Assembly (NCBI RefSeq): GCF_015910445.1
Contig: NZ_CP048882.1
Coordinates: 2,170,001 to 2,234,000 of the forward strand
DNA length: 64,000 nucleotides
From: Streptomyces bathyalis
GTDB taxonomy: Bacteria; Actinomycetota; Actinomycetes; Streptomycetales; Streptomycetaceae
Direction: 5' to 3'
The number at the start of each line of letters is the position of its first letter. Position 1 is the stretch's first letter. The notes beneath the pieces are model-generated. The model was given only the letters and a program-made list of their open reading frames with translations. It did not search any database and had not been told where the DNA came from. Positions 42,469 to 51,504 of this stretch are shown here, piece by piece. The translations under genes and the position numbers were made by a program.

Positions 42469-44760
42469 ATGCGCAGCAACGAGGATCCGGACGACGAGCT
42501 GTCCGTCACCCCGCCCAAGACCTGGGCGACGGGCGTGCCCGGCGTCACCCACGCCCTTCAGTACTCGCTGGGCCAGACCTCCGTGCGGCGTACGGCGCTG
42601 ACGCTGCTGAACGTCAACCAGGACAAGGGCATCGACTGCCCGGGGTGTGCCTGGCCGGAGCCCGCGCCGGGGAAGAGGCACCGGAACGAGTACTGCGAGA
42701 ACGGTGCGAAGCACATCAACGACGAGGCCACCTCGCGTCGCGTCACCGCCGACTTCTTCCGTGAGCACTCCGTCTCCGAGCTGGACGAGAAGTCCGACTA
42801 CTGGCTCAACCAGCAGGGCCGTCTGACCGAGCCGATGGTCAAGCGCCCCGGGTCGGACCACTACGAGCCCATCGGCTGGGACGAGGCGATCGGCCTGCTC
42901 GCCGCCGAGCTGCGTGGCCTCGGCTCCCCGGACGAGGCTCTCTTCTACACCTCCGGACGCGTCAGCAACGAGGCCGCGTTCCTGCTCCAGCTCTTCGCCC
43001 GCGCGTACGGGACGAACAACCTGCCGGACTGCTCCAACATGTGCCACGAGTCGAGCGGTTCGGCACTCATGGAGACCCTGGGCACCGGCAAGGGCAGCGT
43101 GAGCCTGCAGGACATCCACGACGCCGACCTCGTCTTCGTCGTCGGACAGAATCCGGGCACCAACCACCCGCGGATGCTCTCGGCGCTGGAGGAGACCAAG
43201 CGCAACGGCGGCCAGGTCGTCGCCGTGAACCCGCTGCCCGAGGCGGGGCTGATGCGGTTCAAGCACCCGCAGAAGGTGCGCGGCGTCATCGGACGCGGCA
43301 CGGACATCGCCGATCAGTTCCTCCAGATCCGTCCCGGCGGCGACCTGGCCCTCTTCCAGGCGCTCAACCGGCTGCTGCTGGAGGCGGAGGACGAGGCGCC
43401 CGGCGAGGTGCTCGACCACGGATTCATCGACGCCCACAGCACCGGCTTCGGCGAGTACGCGTCGCACGCACGTCAGGTCTGCTGGGACGACGTGCTGAAC
43501 GCCACCGGCCTCACCCGCGAGGAGATCGAGGCCGTGCACGCACGCGTCCTGGACTCGCGGAAGGTCATCGTGTGCTGGGCGATGGGACTGACGCAGCACA
43601 AGCACGGCGTGCCCACGATCCGCGAGATCGTCAACTTCCTGATGCTGCGCGGCAACGTCGGGAAGCCGGGAGCCGGGGTCTGCCCGGTGCGCGGCCACAG
43701 CAACGTGCAGGGCGACCGCACCATGGGGATCTGGGAGCGGATGCCGCAGCCCTTCCTGGACGCCCTGGAGCGGGAGTTCGGCTTCACGCCGCCCACGAAG
43801 CACGGACTGGACTCGGTCAACGCGATCAGGGCGATGCGGGACGGCCGGGCGCGGCTCTTCGTCGGAGTGGCGGGCAACTTCGTACGGGCGAGTCCGGACA
43901 GCGAGGCCACCGAAGAGGCCCTGCGCAGTTGCCGGTTGACGGCGCACATCTCGACGAAGCTGAACCGTTCGCACACGGTGTGCGGGGAGACGGCGCTCAT
44001 CCTCCCGACGCTGGGCCGCAGCGACAAGGACTTCCAGGCCGGCGGCGAGCAGTTCGTCACGGTCGAGGACTCGATGAGCGAAGTGCACGTCTCCCGCGGC
44101 AAGTTGCCGCCGGCCTCGCCGCAACTGCTCAGCGAGGTGTCGATCATCAGCAGGCTGGCGCGCGCCACGCTCGGCGAGGCAACGCCCGTTCCCTGGGAGG
44201 AGTTCGAGGCGGACTACAGCACGATCAGGGACCGCATCTCCCGCGTCGTCCCCGGGTTCGAGGACTTCAACGCGAGGGTTGCCGTGCCGGGCGGCTTCGG
44301 GCTGCGCAACCCGGTCAACGAGCGCAGGTTCAACACCCCTTGCGGCAAGGCGGTGTTCACCCGCAACGAGTTCACCATGCTCCAGGCCCCGAAGGGGCAC
44401 CTGCTGCTGCAGACGCTGCGCTCCCATGACCAGTGGAACACCGTCCCGTACGCGATGAACGACCGCTACCGCGGGATTCACAACGCCCGCCGCGTCGTGC
44501 TGGTCAACCCGGACGACCTGGAGGAGCTGAACATCGCCGACCGCGCCGAGGTCGACCTGGTCGGCGTCTGGCACGACGGCGTGGAGCGGCGGGCGAAGGG
44601 CTTCCGCGTCGTCGCGTATCCCGCGGCACGCGGCTCCGCCGCCTCGTACTACCCGGAGACGAACGTCCTGGTGCCCCTGGACAGCGTCGCGGACATCAGC
44701 AACACGCCCACGTCCAAGGGCATCGTGTGCCGCCTGGAGCCTGCCGGGCGGCCTGTGTGA
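42469..44760 (+). CDS. FdhF/YdeP family molybdopterin oxidoreductase
   Basis: This is a 763-residue cytoplasmic protein. It begins with VTPPKTWATGVPGVTHAL and a CPGCAWPEP segment that is distinctive of YdeP proteins. Mo-bisMGD-binding segments follow: ALFYTSGRVSNEAAFLLQLFARAYGTNNLPDCSNMCHE, LVFVVGQNPGTNHPRML, MGLTQHKHGV, and the C-terminal dinucleotide-binding domain (LLLQTLRSHDQWNT, YRGIHNARRVVLVNPDD). No [4Fe-4S] CxxCxxxC ligand set as in formate dehydrogenase is seen. E. coli YdeP affects acid resistance; the real substrate is unknown. It is monocistronic. Confidence 0.9.
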   Translation: MRSNEDPDDELSVTPPKTWATGVPGVTHALQYSLGQTSVRRTALTLLNVNQDKGIDCPGCAWPEPAPGKRHRNEYCENGAKHINDEATSRRVTADFFREHSVSELDEKSDYWLNQQGRLTEPMVKRPGSDHYEPIGWDEAIGLLAAELRGLGSPDEALFYTSGRVSNEAAFLLQLFARAYGTNNLPDCSNMCHESSGSALMETLGTGKGSVSLQDIHDADLVFVVGQNPGTNHPRMLSALEETKRNGGQVVAVNPLPEAGLMRFKHPQKVRGVIGRGTDIADQFLQIRPGGDLALFQALNRLLLEAEDEAPGEVLDHGFIDAHSTGFGEYASHARQVCWDDVLNATGLTREEIEAVHARVLDSRKVIVCWAMGLTQHKHGVPTIREIVNFLMLRGNVGKPGAGVCPVRGHSNVQGDRTMGIWERMPQPFLDALEREFGFTPPTKHGLDSVNAIRAMRDGRARLFVGVAGNFVRASPDSEATEEALRSCRLTAHISTKLNRSHTVCGETALILPTLGRSDKDFQAGGEQFVTVEDSMSEVHVSRGKLPPASPQLLSEVSIISRLARATLGEATPVPWEEFEADYSTIRDRISRVVPGFEDFNARVAVPGGFGLRNPVNERRFNTPCGKAVFTRNEFTMLQAPKGHLLLQTLRSHDQWNTVPYAMNDRYRGIHNARRVVLVNPDDLEELNIADRAEVDLVGVWHDGVERRAKGFRVVAYPAARGSAASYYPETNVLVPLDSVADISNTPTSKGIVCRLEPAGRPV

Positions 44761-44838
44761 GGAGCGACGCGGGCAGACGCGGCGGGCCGTCCACCTGCCG
44801 CCTGCCCGCGGTGGCGGCAGCTCGCGACCGGAGCGGAC

Positions 44839-45234
44839 TCAGCCGTCGAGGTCGACGCGCACGGACAGCAGATTCGTGCCGAAGGCCCGCACCGCGGCGC
44901 TGTTGAGTCGCGGCAGGATCCTCAGACGGGCCAGGGCGTCGTCCTCCGGGACGAGGTGTGCGGTGCCCGTGTGCCACCGCCCGTGGATGCGGACGCGGAC
45001 CCGCGGATCGGCCTTGATGTTGCGGATGTACTGGGACTTCTCGCCGTACTCGGAGACGAGCCAGAACTCGTTCCCCTTGCGGCGCCCGCCGACGGGAGTG
45101 CGGCGCGGCAGGCCGGAGCTGCGTCCGGTGGTCTCCAGGAGGACCTGGCCCGGCAGACGGGTCGTGACCGGGTTCCCGACCCTCCGCTGGAAGGCCGTGA
45201 CCGCCTGGAACTTGAGTTCGTGGTAGCGGGACAT
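44839..45234 (-). CDS. deazaflavin (F420)-dependent nitroreductase family protein
   Basis: This is a 131-residue protein from ATG 45234, after GGAGAGGAG. It has the DUF385/Ddn split beta-barrel fold: VLLETTGRSSGLPRRTPVG, EFWLVSEYGEKSQYIRNIKADPRVRVRIHGRW and GTAHLVPEDDA. Family members bind F420 (or other cofactors) and reduce quinones or nitro compounds. There is no operon partner. Confidence 0.85.
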   Translation of the reverse strand: MSRYHELKFQAVTAFQRRVGNPVTTRLPGQVLLETTGRSSGLPRRTPVGGRRKGNEFWLVSEYGEKSQYIRNIKADPRVRVRIHGRWHTGTAHLVPEDDALARLRILPRLNSAAVRAFGTNLLSVRVDLDG

Positions 45235-45410
45235 CTGGCTGCTGACACTCCTCTCCTCCGGCTCGCCGGCCGTCTCTCCGGCGAGCTGGATCTCCGGCTC
45301 GCCGGCCGGGGTGGATTCTCCTCTCCCCTGACGCCGTAGGCCGTACCGGGGCCCGGACTTGGCGGTATCACGGCCGCCAAGTCAGAGCTCTGGTGCATTA
45401 GTACGACTAC

Positions 45411-48296
45411 GTGTTACATAGCGGGCACCGGCCATCGGTGGCATGTGCGTCGCTCGCAGGCGGCCCGGTACGGCGAGGAGTTCGTGACGACTGGGCGAGG
45501 GAGCGGCCTCTCGTGTGCGAGCAAGCGTGGGAGCGGCAGTTGACGTGCGCGCCGGCCGGCGATCAGGCGCGGCCGGCGCTGGTGCTGGTCGAGGGCTCGG
45601 CCGGCACGGGCAAGAGCGAACTGGTGCGGCGGCTGCTGGAGTCGCCGGGCGCGAGGGCGGTGCCGCGGCTGGCCGTCACGTTCGGGCCGTCCGGTGCCGC
45701 GGACATCGTCGATCCCGCCGCCTGCGTCTCCCATCCGTCCCTCGAGTCATCGCTCGCCTCGGTGCGGCCCGTGCTGCTGGTCGCGGAGGATCTGCACCAC
45801 GCGGGCGAGGAGGCTCTCGTGCTGCTGCGCGGCCTGCTGCGTGATCCGCCCGCGCGCCTCATGGCGGTGCTGACCTACCGGCCGGAACAACTGGCGCGGA
45901 CCGGCCTGCCGTTGGGCCGTGCCGTGGACTACCCCGCCCGGCTCTCCGTGACCCGGTACGTGCCGCCTCCCCTGGAAGAGCAGCAAGTACGCACCCTCGC
46001 CGGGGAGTTACTGGGAGCGCAGCGCTGCACCGAGGGCTTCGTCACGCGGCTGCACCAGCGCTCGGCGGGCGTGCCGCAGGTCGTCGTCGATCTCCTGAGC
46101 ATGCTGCGCGACGCATGCGGCGCCGGCGAGCGGCAGCACTTCACGGCCGGGGACGTGGACGAGGCGGGGGTGCCGGTCCGCCTGAGGGAGCTGGTGCTGG
46201 AGCGCCTGGACTCCCTCCCGGAGGCGTGCCGTCCGGTGGTCCGGGCCGCCGCGGTGCTCGGCGAACCGGCGGGCGCAGGGGATCTGGCGACCGTCGCGGG
46301 GCTGTGGGGCGACGCCGGGCACGAGGCGCTGGTCGCGGCCCTGGAGACCTCGGTGCTGCGCGAGACGGAGCAGGGACGGTACGGGTTCGCCGTGCCGATG
46401 GAGGCCTCGGCCGTTTACGAGGAGCTGCACGGGCCCGTGCGGGAGCGGCTGCACGAGCGCGCGGCGGCGATGCTCGTGGGACGCACGCCGGTCCCCTGGA
46501 CGGAGGTCGCACACCACTGGCGGGGCGGCGGACGTACGCAGGACTGGCTGCGCGCGGCGGAACAGGTCGCCGCGGCCGGCTCAGAGGGCGACCACGACGG
46601 CGCGGTCACCGAGGACGAGGCGCGCTTCGCGCTGCTGGAGCAGGTGCTGGGGGCCCGTGATCTGCCGCCGGACAGAAGGGGCCGGCTGGCCCTGACGCTG
46701 GCGCGCGGCGCCATGCTGGGGCCGCGCTCGGAGGGCACGGCGCGAGCGCTGCGCAGGATCGTCGAGGACCCGGCGCTTCCGGCGGCCGCCCGTGGCGAGA
46801 TACGGCTCGAACTCGGTCTGCTGCTGCACAGCCAGAAGCGCCGTTTCGGCGAGGGGCGGGCGGAACTGCGGCTCGCGGCAGAGGAGTTGAGGGGGCGCCC
46901 CGCTCTTGCGGCTCGCGCGTCGGCCGCGCTGGCCAACCCGTTCTTCCCCGGCCCGGCCCTCGATGAGGGCCTCGACTGGCTGCGTCGCGCGGAGGCGGCG
47001 GCGGCCGCGTCCGGGGACCGCGCCGCGCGCACGGCTGTCGCGGCCTGCCGGGCGACGGTGCTGATGAACTCCGGTGACCCGGAGGCCTGGCGACTGGTGC
47101 AGGAGCTGCCTCGCAACAGCCCGGAGCGCACGGGCCGCCAGCAGGTGGCGCGCGGGCTGTGCAACACGGCCAACGGCGCGGTGTACCTGGGGCATTACCG
47201 GCGCGCCGGTGAACTCCTCGCGGAGGGCGTGGAGTTGGCGGTGCGCAGCGGCGCTCCCTTCCTGGAGCGGGTGGGGCGCGGCACGGCGCTCTTCCGCGAC
47301 TGGCTGACGGGCCGATGGGACGGACTCGCGGAGCGGTGCACCGTGCTCGTCGCCGAGGACGGTGTCGCGAACGACGCCCGCGTGGTGCTGGCCCTGCTGG
47401 CACTGGCGAAGGGCGAGTGGGCCGCGGCACAGGACTGGCTGCCGCGCCCCGGTTCGTCCTCCTCGCCCCACCGCGAACACGGCGAGCCGTGGAACCCCTG
47501 CGAGCCGGAGCAGGCGTGGGAGTCGTGCGAGGCCCCCGTGGCGGCCACGGCGGCAGGCGCGTGCATACGGCTCCACCTGGCACGGCAGGACGTCGACGCG
47601 GCGCAGCGCGCGGCCGGTTCGGCGTGGACCTGGCTGCGGACGAAGGGCGTGTGGGTCTGGGGTGCAGGGCTCGCGCCCTGGGTGGTCGAGGCCCACACCC
47701 GTGCGGGCGCGCCGGCCGCCGCCCGGGCGGCGGCCGAGGAGTTCGCGGAGGGCCTGGCCGGACGGGACGCCCCGGCGGCGTCGGCGGCGCTGCTGTGGTG
47801 CCGGGCTCTGCTCGCGGAGGCCGCGGGCGAAGCAGAGGAGGCCTTCGGGCGGTTCGAGGAGGCCGCCGCTGCCTACGCCCGGCTGCCGAACCCTTACGCG
47901 TCCGCCTTGATGACCGAGAGCGCCGGGCGCTGCGCGTTCGTGCTGGGCAGCGATCCGGAGGCCGCCGCCCGTCGCCTCTCGGCGTGCGTGGAGCGGCTGA
48001 CGGCTCTCGGCGCCGTGTGGGACGCGGCCCGGGTACGGGCCACGCTGCGCGCGCACGACCCGGCCGCGGCTCGGCGCCGCTCCCCGGGCCGCCCTTCGTA
48101 CGCGGAGCGGATGTCCCCTCGTGAGGGGGAGGTCGCCGAACTCGCCGCGACCGGCCTGACGAACAGGGAGATCGCCGCGACGCTCCATCTGTCTCCGCGG
48201 ACCGTGGAGCAGCATGTCGCGCGGGCGATGCGCAAGCTCGGCATCAGTTCACGTCAGGCCCTCGCCGAGCGGGCGGCGTCCGCGGGACGCACCTGA
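45411..48296 (+). CDS. large ATPase-LuxR (LAL/MalT-like) regulator
   Basis: This protein has 961 residues from GTG 45411; in-frame GTG codons at 45438 and 45513 are also possible and none has a clear ribosome binding site. The AAA ATPase domain has Walker A GSAGTGKS at about residues 62-69 and Walker B PVLLVAEDLHHAG. A helical TPR-like middle (about 350-870) precedes the C-terminal LuxR HTH (MSPREGEVAELAATGLTNREIAATLHLSPRTVEQHVARAMRKLGI). LAL regulators activate nearby operons. It may act on the sigma-like/LamG gene or the RNA repair operon next door; this is inference. Confidence 0.88.
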   Translation: MLHSGHRPSVACASLAGGPVRRGVRDDWARERPLVCEQAWERQLTCAPAGDQARPALVLVEGSAGTGKSELVRRLLESPGARAVPRLAVTFGPSGAADIVDPAACVSHPSLESSLASVRPVLLVAEDLHHAGEEALVLLRGLLRDPPARLMAVLTYRPEQLARTGLPLGRAVDYPARLSVTRYVPPPLEEQQVRTLAGELLGAQRCTEGFVTRLHQRSAGVPQVVVDLLSMLRDACGAGERQHFTAGDVDEAGVPVRLRELVLERLDSLPEACRPVVRAAAVLGEPAGAGDLATVAGLWGDAGHEALVAALETSVLRETEQGRYGFAVPMEASAVYEELHGPVRERLHERAAAMLVGRTPVPWTEVAHHWRGGGRTQDWLRAAEQVAAAGSEGDHDGAVTEDEARFALLEQVLGARDLPPDRRGRLALTLARGAMLGPRSEGTARALRRIVEDPALPAAARGEIRLELGLLLHSQKRRFGEGRAELRLAAEELRGRPALAARASAALANPFFPGPALDEGLDWLRRAEAAAAASGDRAARTAVAACRATVLMNSGDPEAWRLVQELPRNSPERTGRQQVARGLCNTANGAVYLGHYRRAGELLAEGVELAVRSGAPFLERVGRGTALFRDWLTGRWDGLAERCTVLVAEDGVANDARVVLALLALAKGEWAAAQDWLPRPGSSSSPHREHGEPWNPCEPEQAWESCEAPVAATAAGACIRLHLARQDVDAAQRAAGSAWTWLRTKGVWVWGAGLAPWVVEAHTRAGAPAAARAAAEEFAEGLAGRDAPAASAALLWCRALLAEAAGEAEEAFGRFEEAAAAYARLPNPYASALMTESAGRCAFVLGSDPEAAARRLSACVERLTALGAVWDAARVRATLRAHDPAAARRRSPGRPSYAERMSPREGEVAELAATGLTNREIAATLHLSPRTVEQHVARAMRKLGISSRQALAERAASAGRT

Positions 48297-48448
48297 ACGC
48301 CGTCGCCACGGCCGCCCCGTGCCCGCCGTGGCGACGGACGAGCGGTTGCGGGCAGGTGCGCGTGCATCACGCACCTGCCCGCAACCTTGTCGCGTCACTC
48401 ACCTGCTCCCGCACGGGCACGGGAGCCGGCGGGTGACGCAGGCACCGG

Positions 48449-49012
48449 TCAGCACATCGTCGGACGCATCACGTCGTACGGGCTCGCCCAGCTCGCGCAT
48501 CCAGGGTCGGAGTGCCCGTACCAGTTGTGCCCGAACTCGTGCGCGGCCAGCAGCGCGAAGTCGCTGACGAGGGTGGAGAGCATGATCCTGTCGCCCTGGC
48601 CCCAGTTGCAGCCGACGACGTTGCCGCCGCCGCAGCCCTGCACATAGCCGCCGGTGCACTCGACCGGGGTGCCGCTGGAAGACGTCTCCTGGGCGTCGCC
48701 CCAGTAGTTGGCGCCCTGGCGTATCGGGCCTTCGAGGCCGCTGCACGACGAGGTGATGTGGTAGCTCCAGGCGGTGAAGCCGGAACGCTCGTCGCGGGGC
48801 GCGTCGGGAAGGGCGCTGATGCCCGGGGCCTCGCCGGTCGGGAAGCGGTCGGACAGCGCGGCTTCGCCGGCCGCCTGGGCGGAGACGGACTGTGCGGCGT
48901 CCGAACGTGCCGCGTCGCCGATCTCGGCAGCGGTCGCGGAGGTGGGGAACGCGAAGACGAGAGCGAAGACCAGAGCGGCGGCGCCGGTCAGTCTTCGTAG
49001 CAGCGTACGCAT
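48449..49012 (-). CDS. snapalysin-like extracellular metalloprotease
   Basis: This protein has 187 residues from ATG 49012, after GAGGAG. A signal peptide (residues 1-28, MRTLLRRLTGAAALVFALVFAF...) is followed by a propeptide to about residue 70. The mature domain has the HExxHxxGxxD zinc motif AAHEFGHNWYGHSD and paired cysteines (SSCSGL, VECTGG, VQGCGG, VGCNWG, DPGCAS). This matches the small neutral protease (snapalysin, M7) family of Streptomyces. Those genes usually sit beside a LysR regulator; none is present here. Confidence 0.88.
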   Translation of the reverse strand: MRTLLRRLTGAAALVFALVFAFPTSATAAEIGDAARSDAAQSVSAQAAGEAALSDRFPTGEAPGISALPDAPRDERSGFTAWSYHITSSCSGLEGPIRQGANYWGDAQETSSSGTPVECTGGYVQGCGGGNVVGCNWGQGDRIMLSTLVSDFALLAAHEFGHNWYGHSDPGCASWASPYDVMRPTMC

Positions 49013-49229
49013 GGACAATCTCCTCTGTGGGGGGCGGCGTGCACCGCGCCGGCACGGTCCCGTCCGGGGCCGCCGCGAATCCTCGGGCCCGAACCGCGGC
49101 CCATACCGATCGCCAGGAACGTACTCACGTATCCGTGAGGCGCCTATACGGGTCCTGCGATATACGGATACGCAAGAAATCCCGGCCGTGGGACCGCGCC
49201 TTCCCCCGCCTGCCCGCATACGCGATAAG

Positions 49230-49264
49230 GCCCCAAGTCCCCGTCGTACAAGGGGACTTGGGGC
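49230..49264. terminator. 13-bp stem terminator before the sigma-like/LamG gene end
   Basis: GCCCCAAGTCCCC (49230-49242) pairs perfectly with GGGGACTTGGGGC (49252-49264) around a 9-nt loop. It lies 46 bp past the stop of the leftward sigma-like/LamG gene, and so ends that transcript before the protease gene's promoter. Confidence 0.8.
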
Positions 49265-49309
49265 TCTCGGGGCACACGCAGGGGCGTACGAGGACGCCGG
49301 AGGTGCGGG

Positions 49310-51136
49310 CTACTTCGCCAGGGCTGCCGCCTGGCTGGTGGTGAGCGCCCGCCCGAAGGCCCTCACGTCGTCGACGCTGCCCACCACGCCGCGGAAGCCC
49401 TCACCGAACGAGAGCCCCCGGCCGGCGGCGAAATCGCCCTCGGCGGCGAAGTCGCCGTCCTCGTGGTCGGCGACGTCTTCGAGCCTGCCGTCGACGTAGA
49501 GCCGGATCTCGCCGTCGTCATCGTCGTAGACGCCCGTCAGATGGGTCCATTCACCGGGCTCGGGCCCGAAGTCGGCGGCTGCCTCGTCGGATTCGGCCTC
49601 CTCGGCGTCCTCCTCGTCCTCCTCGGGGATCCGCATCTCCCAGCGGTCCTCGTCCGCGTCGTACTGGAGCATGAAGCCGCTGGCCTCGTCGGAGTCCTGG
49701 CTCACCACGACCTGACGGTCCTCGGTGTCGTCCAGTCGCACGCGCGCCGAGACGGAGAAGCTGCTCTCGGTGTCGACGACGGGGCCGTCCGAGACGACGG
49801 CCTGCTCACCGCCGAGCTGAGCCGCGCTCCCGACGACCCTCGCCGTGGGTGAGCCCGTGAGGCGCCCGTCGCGCCCGTTCCCCGAAGTGTCGGCCGCCAC
49901 CCCGCCGTTGACGTCTTCGAAGACCCACTCGAGCAGAGCACCGGCGACGGGCTGCTTGGAGGCGGGCGGCGGTCGCTTGCCGCCCTTGGAGGGCGGCTCG
50001 GAGCTGCGGGTCGCCGTCACGGTGGAGGTGGCCGTGGCCGTGGCGGTCGTACGGGCCGGACCGGGCTTCCCCGGTGCCGGCTGCGCGCTCTGGGCGGGAT
50101 TGGACTCGCTGCTCTGCGGCGCACCGGGACGCAGGTTGCCGGAGAAGGCGAACGCCGCCGCGAGGGAGGCCAGTCCGATGAGGGCGAGGCTCTGCACGAC
50201 CCGGTTGGCGCGCCGGTTGGCGGCCATCGGGCGGGCCGGGCCCCAGCGTCCGAAGAGGCGCCGCCGCATCCTGCCGGGCGGGTGCGCCAAGTGGACGCCC
50301 GACGGGAGGAGTTCGAGAGCGGTGCCGACGGGGGCGTCCTCCTCCGCCCTGATGGCGCCGTACTCCTCGCCTCCCCAGGGCAGAACGGCCTCCGCCAGGA
50401 ATCCCCCGCAGTCGACACGCATGCGCCCCAGGTCGGCGACGGCCCGGGAACAGGCGGCGCAGCCCTCGAGGTGCGGCGCGAGATCCGCCGCCATGTCGAG
50501 GGACTTCTCCTCGGCGTAGGCGAGGACCATCCGGTGGAAGGGACGGCACTCGTCGTCCAGTCCGGCCTGGTGCGTCTGCACGTAGACGTTGTACAGCTCG
50601 TTCCGCGCTCGCCTCTCCAGCAGGGAGACGACCTCGGTGTCGGGGCCGAGTATCTCCTCGATGCGCTCGATCTCGTCGTGCTCGACCGTCTTGTGCCACA
50701 GAACCGTCTGGCTGTGCTCGGCGATGCCCTCGAAGGCCCGCGCCGCGACGGAGGGAGGCAGGAGGTCCGCCACCTCTCCGGTCTCGGAACCGGCCGGCGG
50801 CAGGGGAATGTGCGTCTGGACCCAGGTGGTCAAGTCCGGGTTGAGGATGCTCCGTTGCTCGGTACCGGCCCACGACGCGGCCGTGCGCAGGACGACCGAG
50901 AGCGCCATGGGACGGACCGCGCCCGCGGCACCGCCGTCCTCCGGCCGCAGCGCCTGCTTCCACGCCTGGCCGGCGAGGGCGTCGGCCGCCGAGGAGGTGA
51001 CGACGCACGCCGACGCGAACACCCGGACCGCCTGGAAGTGCCGCTGCTCCAGCTCCCGGAGCGCAGCGGTCGAAGGCTCCCCTCCCGCTCGTACGAGGCG
51101 GAGCAGTTCCGCGTCAGACAGGCGCGCGCATTCCAT
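49310..51136 (-). CDS. membrane-bound ECF sigma-like/zinc-finger/LamG fusion protein (paralogue A)
   Basis: This protein has 608 residues from ATG 51136 (MECARLSDAEL); a TTG 12 nt upstream is the equivalent of the paralogue's ATG. Domains: sigma-2-like (residues 1-80, ALRELEQRHFQAVRVFASAC...AWKQAL); sigma-4-like (about 130-195, AFEGIAEHSQTVLWHKTVEHDEIE...RARNELYNVYV); a ZAS zinc finger HLEGCAAC; one membrane helix (VVQSLALIGLASLAAAFAFSG); a Thr/Pro linker; and an extracytoplasmic LamG jelly-roll (AGALLEWVFED...VGSVDDVRAFGRAL). A sigma-like and anti-sigma-like pair fused to an external sensor would be a one-protein signalling device; whether the sigma part still binds RNA polymerase is unknown. 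Confidence 0.75.
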   Translation of the reverse strand: MECARLSDAELLRLVRAGGEPSTAALRELEQRHFQAVRVFASACVVTSSAADALAGQAWKQALRPEDGGAAGAVRPMALSVVLRTAASWAGTEQRSILNPDLTTWVQTHIPLPPAGSETGEVADLLPPSVAARAFEGIAEHSQTVLWHKTVEHDEIERIEEILGPDTEVVSLLERRARNELYNVYVQTHQAGLDDECRPFHRMVLAYAEEKSLDMAADLAPHLEGCAACSRAVADLGRMRVDCGGFLAEAVLPWGGEEYGAIRAEEDAPVGTALELLPSGVHLAHPPGRMRRRLFGRWGPARPMAANRRANRVVQSLALIGLASLAAAFAFSGNLRPGAPQSSESNPAQSAQPAPGKPGPARTTATATATSTVTATRSSEPPSKGGKRPPPASKQPVAGALLEWVFEDVNGGVAADTSGNGRDGRLTGSPTARVVGSAAQLGGEQAVVSDGPVVDTESSFSVSARVRLDDTEDRQVVVSQDSDEASGFMLQYDADEDRWEMRIPEEDEEDAEEAESDEAAADFGPEPGEWTHLTGVYDDDDGEIRLYVDGRLEDVADHEDGDFAAEGDFAAGRGLSFGEGFRGVVGSVDDVRAFGRALTTSQAAALAK

Positions 51137-51273
51137 CCGTTCGTTCAATCTCCCCGGCAGTCCCTGGGCCCCGTACGAGTCAACTGCTTCACGCTCGGGT
51201 CGACGACGCCCTGACCGTGTCGGTGGCAATGGTCAACATCCAGCTCAGCGGAAGGACACTGAAAAGGCCATAG

Positions 51274-51288
51274 GCAATATGTACCTAG
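51274..51288 (-). promoter_or_regulatory. conserved element CTAGGTACATATTGC upstream of paralogue A
   Basis: On the minus strand, CTAGGTACATATTGC followed by CTATGGCC lies 138 bp before the paralogue A start. The identical 15-mer followed by TCATGCCC lies 122 bp before paralogue B (60979-60993). The flanks differ, so this is selected conservation, probably a shared promoter or operator. The rest of the 51137-51504 gap shows no gene. Confidence 0.65.
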
Positions 51289-51504
51289 CCTGGGACCGCT
51301 CTTGATGTCGCTGTTCAATCACCCTGCGGGGCGGTCCCGAGTGATGTCCCATAGCCGGATCGGGTGGTTACCGGCGGGTCCGCGTGGACAGGGGTTTGAG
51401 TTCCGGCGTGAGGAGCAATGCCCAGTCCGGACCCGGCAGCCGGAGCGGCCGGGCAGCCGGATCCCGGCCCGGCCGCCCGGCCGCCCGCTGTCCGGGCGCC
51501 GCGT